The translations under genes and the position numbers were made by a program. A stretch of DNA of 64,000 nucleotides from Bacteroidota bacterium (GTDB taxonomy: Bacteria; Bacteroidota; Bacteroidia; Chitinophagales; LD1): positions 1 through 64,000 of the forward strand of contig JADJZU010000014.1 in assembly GCA_016715625.1 (NCBI GenBank), given 5' to 3'. This document shows positions 15,521-25,065 of the stretch, piece by piece. The stretch's first letter is position 1; each line of letters opens with the position of its first letter. The notes under the pieces were generated by a model. That model worked only from the letters and a program-made list of their open reading frames with translations, was not told the origin of the DNA and did no database searches.

Positions 15521-17431
15521 CTACATCTGAAGCTGGAGTTGTCCCTCTTTGGTTTTTAATATAGAACCATTGCTGAGCATAAAGTTTAAAATTTCGCGGG
15601 CGGTCTGCTGTGGCATTTTTGTCATAGATAATACATACTCTGCTGTCTGAGGTTTTTCTTTCAGAAGATGCTTGATGGCTTCCACCCCATCCGAAAATTG
15701 TTGTGTATTCAAACCGGCCTTTTTTTCAGCCAGGCAAATGTCGCAAACGCCACATGCTGCTGCATTGTGTTCGCCAAAATATTCTACCAGCATTTTGGTT
15801 CGGCAGGTTCTTTCGTTGGTGATGTAAGTATAAAGTGCCTCAAGTTTTTCCTGAAAATCTTTTTTGCGCTTGTTTAAAAAAGCAATGTCTAACCTTAAAT
15901 TATCGACCGGTACTCTGTCTTGCAAAAAAGTTATCTGTGGTTTTTCTATCAATTTTTTGTAGTCTACAATCTTCAATTTATGCAAGCCCGCTAATAATTC
16001 AAATACCTTCTTTTCAGCTATCTCCAGCCGGTGTGCCAGCAGCCATTCTTCTACATAAACATAGTCTTCAAATAATCCCTCCATAGTTCTTAGCATCATT
16101 TTAAGGATAGGTTCATAGGCCTTGTGTTTTTCCATAAAGTCGAACAAAAGGTTTTTGCTGCAAATGATTTTTACCTCCGAGGTGTCGAAAGGTGTTTCGT
16201 TCAGGTAGATGAGTTGATGTTGCTGCAATATTTTTAAAGCTGCCAGCACATTCGACACCTGTAACTTCCTAGGCACAGCAAATGCTCCAATATCGAACGG
16301 GAATGTTTGATGTGCTCCATCATGGTAGGCAATTCTGCATTGCTTATACAATTCATCATAAACCTCTTTCAGAAACACAATTTCCGGATAGCCATGCTTC
16401 ATCCTGTGTTGAATGTTTTTGGCATCTTCCTCATCAGTCAACTGCACTGCATAGGCGCGTTTTTCGTCCCGACCAGCCCGACCGGCCTCCTGGAAATAAG
16501 CCTCTATACTCTCCGCTAAATCTGTATGTACTACCAGCCTTACGTCCGCTTTGTCTATGCCCATGCCAAATGCATTGGTGCAGCAGATGACTCTTGTTTT
16601 GTTATTGATCCAGGCTTCTTGTTTTTGAGACCGGACAGAGGTGTCTAACCCGGCATGATAGTAGTCGGACTTAATCTTGTGTTTGTTCAATAAGTCAGCA
16701 TATTGCTTTGTTAGTTTTCGGTTTCTTACATATACAACCGCAGTGCCTTGTACTTTGCTCAATATATCCAGGAGCGATTTTTCTTTATTAATCGTTTTTC
16801 GGACTACATAGCTTAGGTTGTTTCGCACAAAACTTTTTCTAAAAACATTCCTTTTGCCAAACTGTAGTTTCTCCTGAATGTCATCCACCACTTGCGGAGT
16901 AGCGGTGGCTGTTAATGCAATAACAGGAACGTTTTTTAAAACTGCTCGCAGCGCAGCGATATTTAGATACGGTGGTCTGAAATCATAGCCCCATTGCGAG
17001 ATGCAATGGGCCTCATCCACTGCTAACAGGCATACTTTCATTTTTTGCACTCGCACTTTGAAGTCTTCTGTTTCCAATCTTTCGGGTGACACATACAGAA
17101 ACTTTACGTTGCCATAAACGCAGTTGTCGAGCACTGTATCAATTTGCCTGTACTTCATGCCGGAGTAAATGGCTTCAGCTTTTATGCCTCTCTTGGTCAA
17201 ATTATGCACCTGATCTTTCATGAGTGCTATCAGCGGTGACACTACAATGCAGATGCCTTCTTGCATCAAGGCGGGTATTTGAAAGCAAATTGATTTGCCG
17301 CCACCCGTGGGCAATAGTGCCAGCGTATCTTTTTTGGCTATCACCGACTGAATGATTTCTTCCTGCAGCGACCTGAACTGACTATGCCCCCAATATTTTT
17401 TCAGTAGCTGTGTGGCTGTGGGGGATGACAT
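15521..17431 (-). CDS. recQ: ATP-dependent DNA helicase RecQ
   Basis: A 3'-5' superfamily 2 DNA helicase for recombination and fork repair. Walker A is LLPTGGGKSICFQIPAL, motif II is the DEAH box AVDEAHCISQWGYDFRP with the RecQ aromatic loop, motif III is ALTATAT, and motif VI is QEAGRAGRDE. The zinc-binding RQC part has CRTKMLVEYFGE...CGVCDIC. At 636 residues it fits the Bacteroidota RecQ length. No clear HRDC domain is seen at the C-terminus; instead there is a winged-helix-like tail ending QLQLQM. It lies 31 bp after lolD, with glycosyltransferases following. Confidence 0.96.
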   Translation of the reverse strand: MSSPTATQLLKKYWGHSQFRSLQEEIIQSVIAKKDTLALLPTGGGKSICFQIPALMQEGICIVVSPLIALMKDQVHNLTKRGIKAEAIYSGMKYRQIDTVLDNCVYGNVKFLYVSPERLETEDFKVRVQKMKVCLLAVDEAHCISQWGYDFRPPYLNIAALRAVLKNVPVIALTATATPQVVDDIQEKLQFGKRNVFRKSFVRNNLSYVVRKTINKEKSLLDILSKVQGTAVVYVRNRKLTKQYADLLNKHKIKSDYYHAGLDTSVRSQKQEAWINNKTRVICCTNAFGMGIDKADVRLVVHTDLAESIEAYFQEAGRAGRDEKRAYAVQLTDEEDAKNIQHRMKHGYPEIVFLKEVYDELYKQCRIAYHDGAHQTFPFDIGAFAVPRKLQVSNVLAALKILQQHQLIYLNETPFDTSEVKIICSKNLLFDFMEKHKAYEPILKMMLRTMEGLFEDYVYVEEWLLAHRLEIAEKKVFELLAGLHKLKIVDYKKLIEKPQITFLQDRVPVDNLRLDIAFLNKRKKDFQEKLEALYTYITNERTCRTKMLVEYFGEHNAAACGVCDICLAEKKAGLNTQQFSDGVEAIKHLLKEKPQTAEYVLSMTKMPQQTAREILNFMLSNGSILKTKEGQLQLQM

Positions 17432-17462
17432 ATGGCAAGTTGCAGTTCAAAAGATTCTTTAC

Positions 17463-18116
17463 CTAAACGATTCTTCCGTCTTTCATCATTACTTTTCTAT
17501 CGGCCATTGCAGCCAATTCTTCATTGTGGGTTACTATCACAAAGGTTTGCTGAAAGGTGTCTCTGAGTTCAAAAAAAAGTTGATGCAAGTCACGAGCATT
17601 GTTGGTGTCCAGATTGCCGGAAGGCTCATCGGCCATTACCAAAAGCGGGTCATTGATGAGTGCCCTGGCTACTGCCACGCGCTGTTGCTCTCCTCCCGAC
17701 ATTTCAGATGGTTTGTGATGTGCCCGGCTACTCAGTTTCAATAAATCCAACAGTTTGCCGGCTTTGGCCTCTGCCTGTATCTTCGACTGACCTTGTATAT
17801 ACGCAGGCACACAAATGTTTTCCAATGCGGTAAACTCCGGTAGCAAGTGATGGAACTGAAAAATAAAACCAATGGAACGGTTTCTAAAATCAGCTAGCCG
17901 CTTTTCATTCATCTTCAGCAGGTTTTTTCCATCTATTTCAACACGACCACTGTCCGGCTTATCCAAGGTGCCCAGTATGTGCAGCAAACTTGACTTTCCT
18001 GCACCGGATGGGCCAACAAGCGATACGATTTCGCCTTTAGCTACTGTCAGCGACACATCTTTCAGCACTTCGAGCGAGCCATATTTTTTAGAAATATTTC
18101 TGCATTCAAGAATCAT
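17463..18116 (-). CDS. lolD: ABC transporter ATP-binding protein, LolD-like
   Basis: ATPase subunit of about 217 residues, likely of the LolCDE lipoprotein-release or MacB-type exporter class. It has Walker A GPSGAGKSSLLHILG, the FRNRSIGFIFQFHHLLPEF Q-loop with the LLPEFTA motif typical of LolD, signature MSGGEQQRVAVARAL, Walker B LLVMADEPSGNLD, and switch His in IVTHNEEL. I place the start at MILECRNISKKY (18116). The matching permease is not adjacent. The gene is divergent from sucC and heads the lolD-recQ-glycosyltransferase row. Confidence 0.9.
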   Translation of the reverse strand: MILECRNISKKYGSLEVLKDVSLTVAKGEIVSLVGPSGAGKSSLLHILGTLDKPDSGRVEIDGKNLLKMNEKRLADFRNRSIGFIFQFHHLLPEFTALENICVPAYIQGQSKIQAEAKAGKLLDLLKLSSRAHHKPSEMSGGEQQRVAVARALINDPLLVMADEPSGNLDTNNARDLHQLFFELRDTFQQTFVIVTHNEELAAMADRKVMMKDGRIV

Positions 18117-18248
18117 GGGGTGAATGTAGAATTTTGAGTTGTTTATGAGTCCCTCATTTATCCTCCATAATTTCCGCTTGTCATTTCCATGGCTAAAACT
18201 ATTTTCACCGCGCTTCTGTTTCAATTAAAACAAACAAAATACCGCAAG

Positions 18249-19460
18249 ATGAATTTACACGAGTATCAGGCAAAGGAACTTTTGAAGAAAAATGGTGCCG
18301 CTATTCAAGAAGGCTATGTAGCCGAAACCACAGAAGAGGCATTGGACGCAGCAAAAAAACTGAAGGAGTTATATAATAGCGATTGGGTGGTAGTTAAAAG
18401 CCAAATTCATGCTGGCGGAAGAGGCAAGGGTAAAATACAGGGCACCGAGCAGAATGGTGTAGCGCTTGCCAAAAATCATGATAAGGTAAAGGAAATAGCC
18501 ACTAATATTTTGGGTGGTATCTTGGTTACCAAGCAAACCGGACCTGCCGGACGTATGGTTCGTAAAATATTGGTAGCACAAGATGTTTACTATCCTGGCG
18601 AAGTAGAGCCTAAGGAGTTTTATTTCTCCATTTTGTTGGACCGAGGCACTGGCAAAAATGTATTTATCTACAGCACCGAGGGTGGAATGGATATTGAAGA
18701 AGTGGCCGAGCATACCCCCGAAAAAGTGCACAAAGAGTGGGTAGATCCCAAAGTGGGATTGCAGGATTTTCAATGCCGCAAAATTGCATTCAACCTAGGT
18801 TTGAGTGGCAATGCATTTAAGGAGATGACCAAGTTTGTAAAGGCGGTTTACAGCACTTACATTTCTACCGATGCTTCTATGGTGGAAATCAATCCATGTT
18901 TAAAGACATCCGACAACCGAATCATTGCCGTGGATGGAAAAATTTCCATTGATGATAATGCACTCTATCGCCACAAAGATCTGGAAGCCCTCAACGATAA
19001 GTTTGAACAAGACCCTACAGAATTGGAGGCCGTAGAAGCAGAACTGAATTATGTAAAGCTGGACGGTAATGTGGGTTGCATGGTGAATGGTGCCGGATTG
19101 GCGATGGCTACCATGGATATTATTAAACTGAGTGGTGGCGATCCTGCAAACTTTTTGGATGTAGGCGGCACAGCTAACGCGGAGCGAGTGGAAAAAGCTT
19201 TCCGAATCATCCTAAAAGATGAAAATGTAAAGGCGATATTGGTGAATATATTCGGAGGAATTGTTCGCTGCGACCGGGTAGCGCAGGGTATTGTAGATGC
19301 TTATAAGTCAATCGGAAATATTCCCGTTCCAATTATCGTTCGTTTACAAGGCACCAATGCAGAAGAAGGAAAGAGAATCATTGATGAAAGCGGATTGAAA
19401 GTTCGTGGTGCTATCCAATTGAAGGAAGCTGCGGATGAAGTGAAAAAAGCGCTTAGCTAA
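18249..19460 (+). CDS. sucC: Succinyl-CoA synthetase beta subunit (ADP-forming)
   Basis: TCA-cycle enzyme subunit interconverting succinyl-CoA and succinate with nucleotide phosphorylation. The start MNLHEYQAKELLKKNG is diagnostic and sits at 18249; the upstream open extension is spurious. The ATP-grasp region has VVKSQIHAGGRGKGK, and the C-terminal CoA-ligase domain has FLDVGGTANAERVEKAF, VNIFGGIVRCDRVAQG and VRLQGTNAEEGKRI. Length 403 fits. The alpha subunit gene sucD is not adjacent, which is common in Bacteroidota. A convergent tolC-like gene follows 18 bp downstream. Confidence 0.97.
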   Translation: MNLHEYQAKELLKKNGAAIQEGYVAETTEEALDAAKKLKELYNSDWVVVKSQIHAGGRGKGKIQGTEQNGVALAKNHDKVKEIATNILGGILVTKQTGPAGRMVRKILVAQDVYYPGEVEPKEFYFSILLDRGTGKNVFIYSTEGGMDIEEVAEHTPEKVHKEWVDPKVGLQDFQCRKIAFNLGLSGNAFKEMTKFVKAVYSTYISTDASMVEINPCLKTSDNRIIAVDGKISIDDNALYRHKDLEALNDKFEQDPTELEAVEAELNYVKLDGNVGCMVNGAGLAMATMDIIKLSGGDPANFLDVGGTANAERVEKAFRIILKDENVKAILVNIFGGIVRCDRVAQGIVDAYKSIGNIPVPIIVRLQGTNAEEGKRIIDESGLKVRGAIQLKEAADEVKKALS

Positions 19461-19478
19461 TTTTCTACGTAACGTTTT

Positions 19479-20930
19479 CTATCTGCCAATATTGCCTACT
19501 GCCCATTTTAAGGCTGCCTGCTTTTTGTAATATTTTGCTTGCAGTTCGCTCAGCTTAACCTGCGAATCTAAGTATCTGTTTTCTCGAGCGTTTACCAGAA
19601 AGAGTGAACTTTCTCCGTTATCTAATCGCGAAGTTTCTCCATCGAACAGGGTCTTAAATCCTGCAACGCTCGATTCGTATATTTTAGTTTGTTGCTGTAG
19701 AGCGATTAGGTCATTGAAGTAACTCTTCAATTTGTTTACTAGTTCCTGCTGTTTGAAGTCAATGGTATATTTAGTATCCAGTATCTTAAGTTTTGTCAGC
19801 TTCAATTCACCTCTGCCTTGCATGAACGTAAGTGGCATGGAGAAGTTGACCCCAAACTTATAATTGTTACTAAAAACAATTCCTGCATTGCTCCTGAAAT
19901 TGAGGCGTTCGCTCAACACATTATAGTTGGCGTTCAGTGTAGGTTTTAAGTTTTCCAGTTTTAATCTTCGCTCTATATCCAGTTGTTTAAGCTTGAAGTT
20001 ATAATTGAGAAGAGCCGGATGTGTTTGTCTTAGTTCAGTCACCCATTCGTCTAGTTGCGTCCATTGAACCTGTTGCTTTAAAAAGTCGGACTCCAGTGCA
20101 GCCGGAATAATGGTAGTATCAAACGGAGCAGGTATATCGTTTTCCAGCCACAGATAGTTACTCAACTCTAAACCAGTATTTAAAAAACGAAGTCGAGCTT
20201 CGTTTAACTGAAACTGTCTGCTCTGTAATTGAGTGAGGGCTTCTGTAGTATCTATAGCAGCTCTGTCTCCAAGCAAGGCAGATTGCACGGTGGCTTTAAA
20301 GCGAATTTCTGCGATGCGCGTGGCTTCGCTGTAAACCACCCATTCATTATAGGCATAGCTCCAATCGTAATAGGTGTTTAGTGCATCTAAGAGCAGGTCG
20401 TTCAGTAAAAGTAGCCTTTGTTGTTCACTCGCTTCTCTAAAAATCTGCGCCTGACGCAGTGCGGCACGTTGTTTATCCATCAACATGCCTTTTACCAACG
20501 GAACAGAGATGCCCAAGTATCCAAGGCCATCTTTGGGCAAGGTGTTTTCGGTGTTTATCTTCCCACCATATACATAATCATAACCTGCTTTTACTTCTAT
20601 CCCATACCAAACCGGCACCGTCACTTTGTTTTCAAAATAGGAGTAGTAATTATTGCCATCATAGGTTTTGTTGTCATAGTCTGAAGTCAGTTTGGGGTCC
20701 CAGCCACCGCGTGCTATCAGCAATTCAGCCGTTGCTTGCTCCGGCAACAGCTGTGCTTGTTTTGCCAGCGGATGATATTGCTTGATAATGCCTATAAATT
20801 CATTGACGGTAAGTATTCTGAGCGTAGTATCAGTTGCGAAAACGTTCTGTGCGGACAGCAAAAACAGTAGCCAAACAATTAGTTTGCCGCGCAAGAGGAA
20901 CCTCACCATCCTGTTGCTATTTATTACCAT
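19479..20930 (-). CDS. TolC-family outer-membrane efflux protein
   Basis: Outer-membrane channel partner of the upstream HlyD and ABC genes. After a hydrophobic signal (FLLRGKLIVWLLFLLSAQNVFA) the mature part begins with LTVNEFIGIIKQYHPLAKQA, the usual TolC-family opening, and shows repeated helical segments with NEARLRFLNTGLELSNYL, then AVNELQAKYYKKQAALKWAVGN-like closing text (seen as LSELQAKYYKKQAALKWAVG). About 480 residues. Start uncertain: ATG at 20930 overlaps the HlyD gene by 14 bp; 20909 and 20939 are alternatives. Last gene of the SbtA-like/ABC/HlyD/TolC row. Confidence 0.85.
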   Translation of the reverse strand: MVINSNRMVRFLLRGKLIVWLLFLLSAQNVFATDTTLRILTVNEFIGIIKQYHPLAKQAQLLPEQATAELLIARGGWDPKLTSDYDNKTYDGNNYYSYFENKVTVPVWYGIEVKAGYDYVYGGKINTENTLPKDGLGYLGISVPLVKGMLMDKQRAALRQAQIFREASEQQRLLLLNDLLLDALNTYYDWSYAYNEWVVYSEATRIAEIRFKATVQSALLGDRAAIDTTEALTQLQSRQFQLNEARLRFLNTGLELSNYLWLENDIPAPFDTTIIPAALESDFLKQQVQWTQLDEWVTELRQTHPALLNYNFKLKQLDIERRLKLENLKPTLNANYNVLSERLNFRSNAGIVFSNNYKFGVNFSMPLTFMQGRGELKLTKLKILDTKYTIDFKQQELVNKLKSYFNDLIALQQQTKIYESSVAGFKTLFDGETSRLDNGESSLFLVNARENRYLDSQVKLSELQAKYYKKQAALKWAVGNIGR

Positions 20931-22281
20931 CTTTCTCATTGCTTTTTGCTTGCACTTTGTTAGTAGCTTGGTAAAAATCCGGTGGGAAACCATTCATGTT
21001 CCGCCATAGTTCATAGATAATAGTTACATCTTTAAGCAGAGCCATTCCTTTGGCCCCTCCACCCACTTTCAAGGCGTCCGGCCATTTTTTTTCGTTCTTG
21101 TCTTCGGCTACCAATATTCTGAATTTGCCGTTTTCAGAGATGGAGTTGTCTATGGCCACTACCTTGCCTCCAAATGTGCCATAGCTCACATTGGGCCAGC
21201 CGCTGAATACAATAGCCGGCCATCCATCAAACTGAAAACGAACTTTTTGACCAATAGAAATGAGTGGTAAATCCATGGGCTGCACATACATTTCAACCGC
21301 GTATTGAAATTGCTCCGGAACTATCTTTACCATCATTTCTCCTTCTTTGACAACTTCACCAATCCCTGCCGAAATTGTTTTGGTGATTTGACCATCCTGC
21401 GGTGCAAGCACATAGTAAAAAGCATTTCGGATAGCGTAGTTTGAAAACTGGTTCTTTAACTTGGAAATTTCTCCTTCACCGGTGGTAACATCGCTCAGGG
21501 TAGAAAATTTATCGCCTTCAGCTTTTGATATTTTTTCAGAATACTCCCGGTCTGTTTGGTTTAACTCTATTCGGGCATTCAGTAAATCGTTTTTGGCGTT
21601 GATGAATTTATTCTCGGCAATGGTTCGTTTGGCTTCTGCGTTTTGCAGTTGTTGTTTTCGTTGTTCAAGTTCAGTCAATGATTTTAACCCCTGTTTATAT
21701 AGTTCTTCTTGCCGCTTGAATTGATCTTGAGCTATCTTCAGTTCTGTTTTTGATGCTTCAAAGGCCATGCTGTCGCTTTGCACATACAACACGGCCTGCT
21801 TTATCTTATTGCGCAATTGTTCCAATTTGAGTTCTCTCGCCTGATACATGGCCGCTAACTGATTTTGTATGGCACTCACTTTATCGCGGTAGAAATCTAC
21901 AGTTCCCTCTTTCGCTTTAATTTGTTCTTCGGTTCTTTTCAAGAGATCGGGGTCAAGGTAGTTTTCTTTTACCTCTGTAATCTTAAGGATGGTATCCCCT
22001 TTCTTTACTACGTCTCCTTCTTTTACATACCATTTTTCAATTCGGCCTGCAATGATGGAATTCAACTCCTGAGGTCTTTGTTCAGGTGAGCGGGTAGTAA
22101 TCAGGCCGGGTGCTTGAATGTTTTGTGTCCAGGGCAGCAATAGAAAAAGGAATATAAAAAGGGTAATGCCCATAAACCATCGTTTGGTGTTTCGCTCATC
22201 AGAGTCGCCAAACGCTTTTTTGAAAGAGACAAATTCTCTTTTTTCAGTTAATAAGGACTCATTGTCTTTATGCAGCCACAT
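20917..22281 (-). CDS. HlyD-family membrane-fusion (periplasmic adaptor) protein
   Basis: A 454-residue adaptor with one membrane helix (WFMGITLFIFLFLLLPW, residues about 35-51). A biotinyl-lipoyl-like half follows (GRIEKWYVKEGDVVKKGDTI), then a long alpha-helical hairpin (residues about 115-290, rich in Q/K/E), the second lipoyl half (YVLAPQDGQITKTISAGIGE) and beta-barrel segments (VQPMDLPLISIGQKVRFQFD). It should bridge the inner-membrane ABC protein to the TolC channel in a type I-like exporter. It lies between those two genes, 21 bp from the former and overlapping the latter. The substrate is unknown. Confidence 0.9.
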   Translation of the reverse strand: MWLHKDNESLLTEKREFVSFKKAFGDSDERNTKRWFMGITLFIFLFLLLPWTQNIQAPGLITTRSPEQRPQELNSIIAGRIEKWYVKEGDVVKKGDTILKITEVKENYLDPDLLKRTEEQIKAKEGTVDFYRDKVSAIQNQLAAMYQARELKLEQLRNKIKQAVLYVQSDSMAFEASKTELKIAQDQFKRQEELYKQGLKSLTELEQRKQQLQNAEAKRTIAENKFINAKNDLLNARIELNQTDREYSEKISKAEGDKFSTLSDVTTGEGEISKLKNQFSNYAIRNAFYYVLAPQDGQITKTISAGIGEVVKEGEMMVKIVPEQFQYAVEMYVQPMDLPLISIGQKVRFQFDGWPAIVFSGWPNVSYGTFGGKVVAIDNSISENGKFRILVAEDKNEKKWPDALKVGGGAKGMALLKDVTIIYELWRNMNGFPPDFYQATNKVQAKSNEKDGNK

Positions 22282-22302
22282 TCTTTCTTTTTTTAAGAGG
22301 GG

Positions 22303-24038
22303 TTATAAACTCAAGTGTCTGAACATACGTTGATATGCCTTCGTTTTGCTGACCGTATCAAAATCACCATAGGCGACCATCCGGCCTTCTTCCAGCAATA
22401 GGATTTTGTCGCAACTGCGGGCAAATTTTTCATCATTCGTAACCGCTATTAATGTAAAACCACAATCTTTAGCTGTCAGATTTTTTACCATCACTTCTTG
22501 CTCTACTTGTTCCAGGTTACTCCAGCAATCTTCTAGTAGCAACAAGCGTGGTTTTGTGAGTAGCGCTCTTGTGAGTAGAATTTTATTTACAGTATTGCGC
22601 GGAGTTTCTTGCCCAAAGAATCCATGTGACTTTGCAAACCTTCGCGAAGCGATTGTATGTATTGTATCAAACCTGTTTTTTCTGCGGTTTCCAGAATAAA
22701 CTGTGTGGTAATGGTGTCGTCTCCCAATGTGAGGTTTTCATGTAGGGAACCTGAAAACAAATCTGCAGTAGCCAGATACACTCCAATCTCTTGTCGCAAC
22801 ATCACCAGGTTGTAATTCCCTACCGGATAATCGTTGAAAAGCAAATTGCCGTCATAGTTCAGATAACCCCCGGTAAACAAGCGCAGTAGGGTTGTTTTGC
22901 CGGAACCCTGCGTGCCGAAAATGCATACCTTTTCACCAGCCGCTATCTCAAAATTTAGGTCGTGTAACACAGGTTTATCCCCATCGCTAAATCGGTAGGT
23001 GAGGTTTTCGAGTTTAATGGCAATCCCTTCAGATTGACTTATCTCTAGAATGTTTAATCCGTTTTCTCTTTCAATCGGTTTATCCAGAATTTTGCTCACT
23101 TTTTCCAGTGACGTAAGCATATCGTATACTACATCCAAACTGCCTATAATTTTTTCAACAGAATTCAGCAGCATGATGATGACAATTTCGGATGCAATAA
23201 ACTGTCCGATGTTTATTTTTTGTTCTATTACTAGCACAGAGCCTACAATCAGCAATGCAGCAGTAATGAGCACTTTAAATAAAACAAACGCCCAGAATTG
23301 AATCTTCAACACTTTAAAATGTTCTGCTCTGGCATCCAGATAGCCGCTAACCAGTTTGTCTGCTTTGCGTGCCGGAAATTCATTCATGCCCATAAACTTA
23401 AGTGTCTTAATGGTGCGTGCCACTTCTTCCAGCCAATAGCCTACTTCGTATTTGTAGTTACTCTCCTCCATCGAGGTCCGTATGCCGCGCGGATAGGTTA
23501 GTTTAAGTATCAAATACATAAGACCCACCAACACAGCACCAAAGGCAATAAAAACCGGATGGTAGAACGAAAGAAGAATCAAACCGAAAAGTATCTGCAC
23601 CGATGCGGACGGAAATTCCAGCAGCACTTTGCTCAATCCCTTTTGTAGTGAAGCCGTATCAAAAAAACGGTTCACCAGCTCTGGTAAGTAGTAGTCATCG
23701 ACAGACATTAAATCCAACCGGGGAATTTTGTAAGCGAACTGAAGGCTGAAGCGAGTGAAAATTCTACGTTGTATTCGCTCGTTCGCCTGCATTTGCAAAA
23801 TCGTGAGCCATCCGCTAAGTGCCACACCCAGCACAACAATGACCACCAACACAACGAGCGAAGTGGATACCAAGCCTCCGAAAAGTTGGTTGATGATGGA
23901 CTGCACTCCTAGCGGCAGGGTGAGGTAAACCAGCCCGCTGAGTACCGCAAAAAAGTAGATGCTGGCCAACTCTTTTTTTTCAAGCGCCATTAATTCCCAA
24001 AATCTTTGTAGTGGTTTGTGAATGTTCACTTCGGCCAT
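22303..24038 (-). CDS. Half ABC exporter with degenerate nucleotide-binding domain (one frameshift as sequenced)
   Basis: The N-terminal part (residues about 1-300) is an ABC type I exporter membrane domain with about six helices and the ERIQRRIFTRFSLQFAYKIP coupling segment. The C-terminal NBD has an intact Walker A (FGTQGSGKTTLLRL), but the other catalytic elements are altered. The Q-loop Gln is replaced (GVYLATADLFSG), the LSGGQ signature position reads TPRNT, Walker B reads LLLLED instead of hhhhDE, the D-loop is SNLE, and the switch His is Asn (AVTNDEKFA). The frame breaks at the CCC run 22612-22614; adding one base gives a 578-residue protein. It starts 4 bp after the SbtA-like gene and is followed by HlyD and TolC. 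Confidence 0.88.
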
Positions 24039-24042
24039 GTTT

Positions 24043-24978
24043 TTACAGCAATTTTAAAATGAGAAGGTGATAAAAGGGGATGCCAATAATAAGATTGAAT
24101 GGAAGTGTGATGCCAAGAGCAGCGGTGAGTGATAGAGAAACGTTCGCACCAGGTACGGCCATTTTTATAGCGGCCGGTGCTGCAATGTAGGATGCACTGG
24201 CACAGAGTGTAGCAAAAATAATGTGGCCTCCCGTTCCAAGCCCCATTAGCTGTGCAGAAGCTATTCCAATACACGCAGCCAGCAAGGGCATCAATACTGC
24301 AAAGGCAAGTATTTTAGTTCCGTACACTTTTAATTCACCAAATTTTTCACTGGCTACTACTCCCATTTCTAACATGAAGATGGACAGAAAACCTTTGAAT
24401 AAGTCAAAGAAAAAAAAGTTGAGTTGCTTGTCGCCCATGGAGGCGGTAATGTAGCCAATGAATAATCCGCCAATCACCAGTAAAATACTTTTGCCAAAAA
24501 AGACTTCACATACTATTTTAATCCAATTCGTTCCGGATTCCCGTTCCTGAAACTTGTATAAAAGAATAGCCGTTGCAATGCCCGGAACTTCCATCAGCAC
24601 CAACAAAACAGTCATGTATTCCTCATAGGGAATATGATTGCTTTTGCAGTAGTTCAGAACAACTGCAAAAGTTACAGTGTTCACCGAACCGTAATGTGCC
24701 GCAATGCCACAGGCATCTTTTATGGAAAACCTGAAAAGGTATCGTAAGGCTGCATAGGCAATCACTGTGAGCAAAATACCGGTAATGAGCGCAAATGCAG
24801 CCGGAGAAACCACTTCTGTAATGTGGCTCTTATACAGCTCTATACCACCCTTGATTCCAATAGAGAGTAATAGGTAAATGCTGAGTGTTTCGTAAAATGA
24901 ACGAGGTATCCGCAGGTCGCTTTTAAGCACGCCTGCCAGAAAGCCTAACGCAAAAAACAGGATAACGGGGTCGAGCAT
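24043..24978 (-). CDS. SbtA-like sodium-dependent bicarbonate transporter family permease
   Basis: A 311-residue membrane protein with about ten hydrophobic helices: VILFFALGFLAGVLKSDLRI start, LLLSIGIKGGIELYKS, IAAHYGSVNTVTFAV, TLCASASYIAAPAAIKMAVP. These are conserved stretches of the SbtA/DUF897 family, whose cyanobacterial member is a high-affinity Na+/bicarbonate symporter. Function in Bacteroidota is not established. It is the first gene of the row leading to the ABC exporter, HlyD and TolC, with only 4 bp to the ABC gene. No PII-like SbtB partner gene is adjacent. Confidence 0.85.
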   Translation of the reverse strand: MLDPVILFFALGFLAGVLKSDLRIPRSFYETLSIYLLLSIGIKGGIELYKSHITEVVSPAAFALITGILLTVIAYAALRYLFRFSIKDACGIAAHYGSVNTVTFAVVLNYCKSNHIPYEEYMTVLLVLMEVPGIATAILLYKFQERESGTNWIKIVCEVFFGKSILLVIGGLFIGYITASMGDKQLNFFFFDLFKGFLSIFMLEMGVVASEKFGELKVYGTKILAFAVLMPLLAACIGIASAQLMGLGTGGHIIFATLCASASYIAAPAAIKMAVPGANVSLSLTAALGITLPFNLIIGIPFYHLLILKLL

Positions 24979-25065
24979 GTGTTACGTGCAAAGCAAATAA
25001 CGTTTTAAAAGCGAGTAAGTTCAAATAGTGCTTCCAACATGTTTTAACACCTTTTGGCACAGTGA

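Noticed and set aside
15521..15540. QLQLQM at the RecQ C-terminus as a clamp-binding motif
   Set aside because: It lacks the terminal aromatic/hydrophobic LF part of QL[SD]LF, so it is not convincing.
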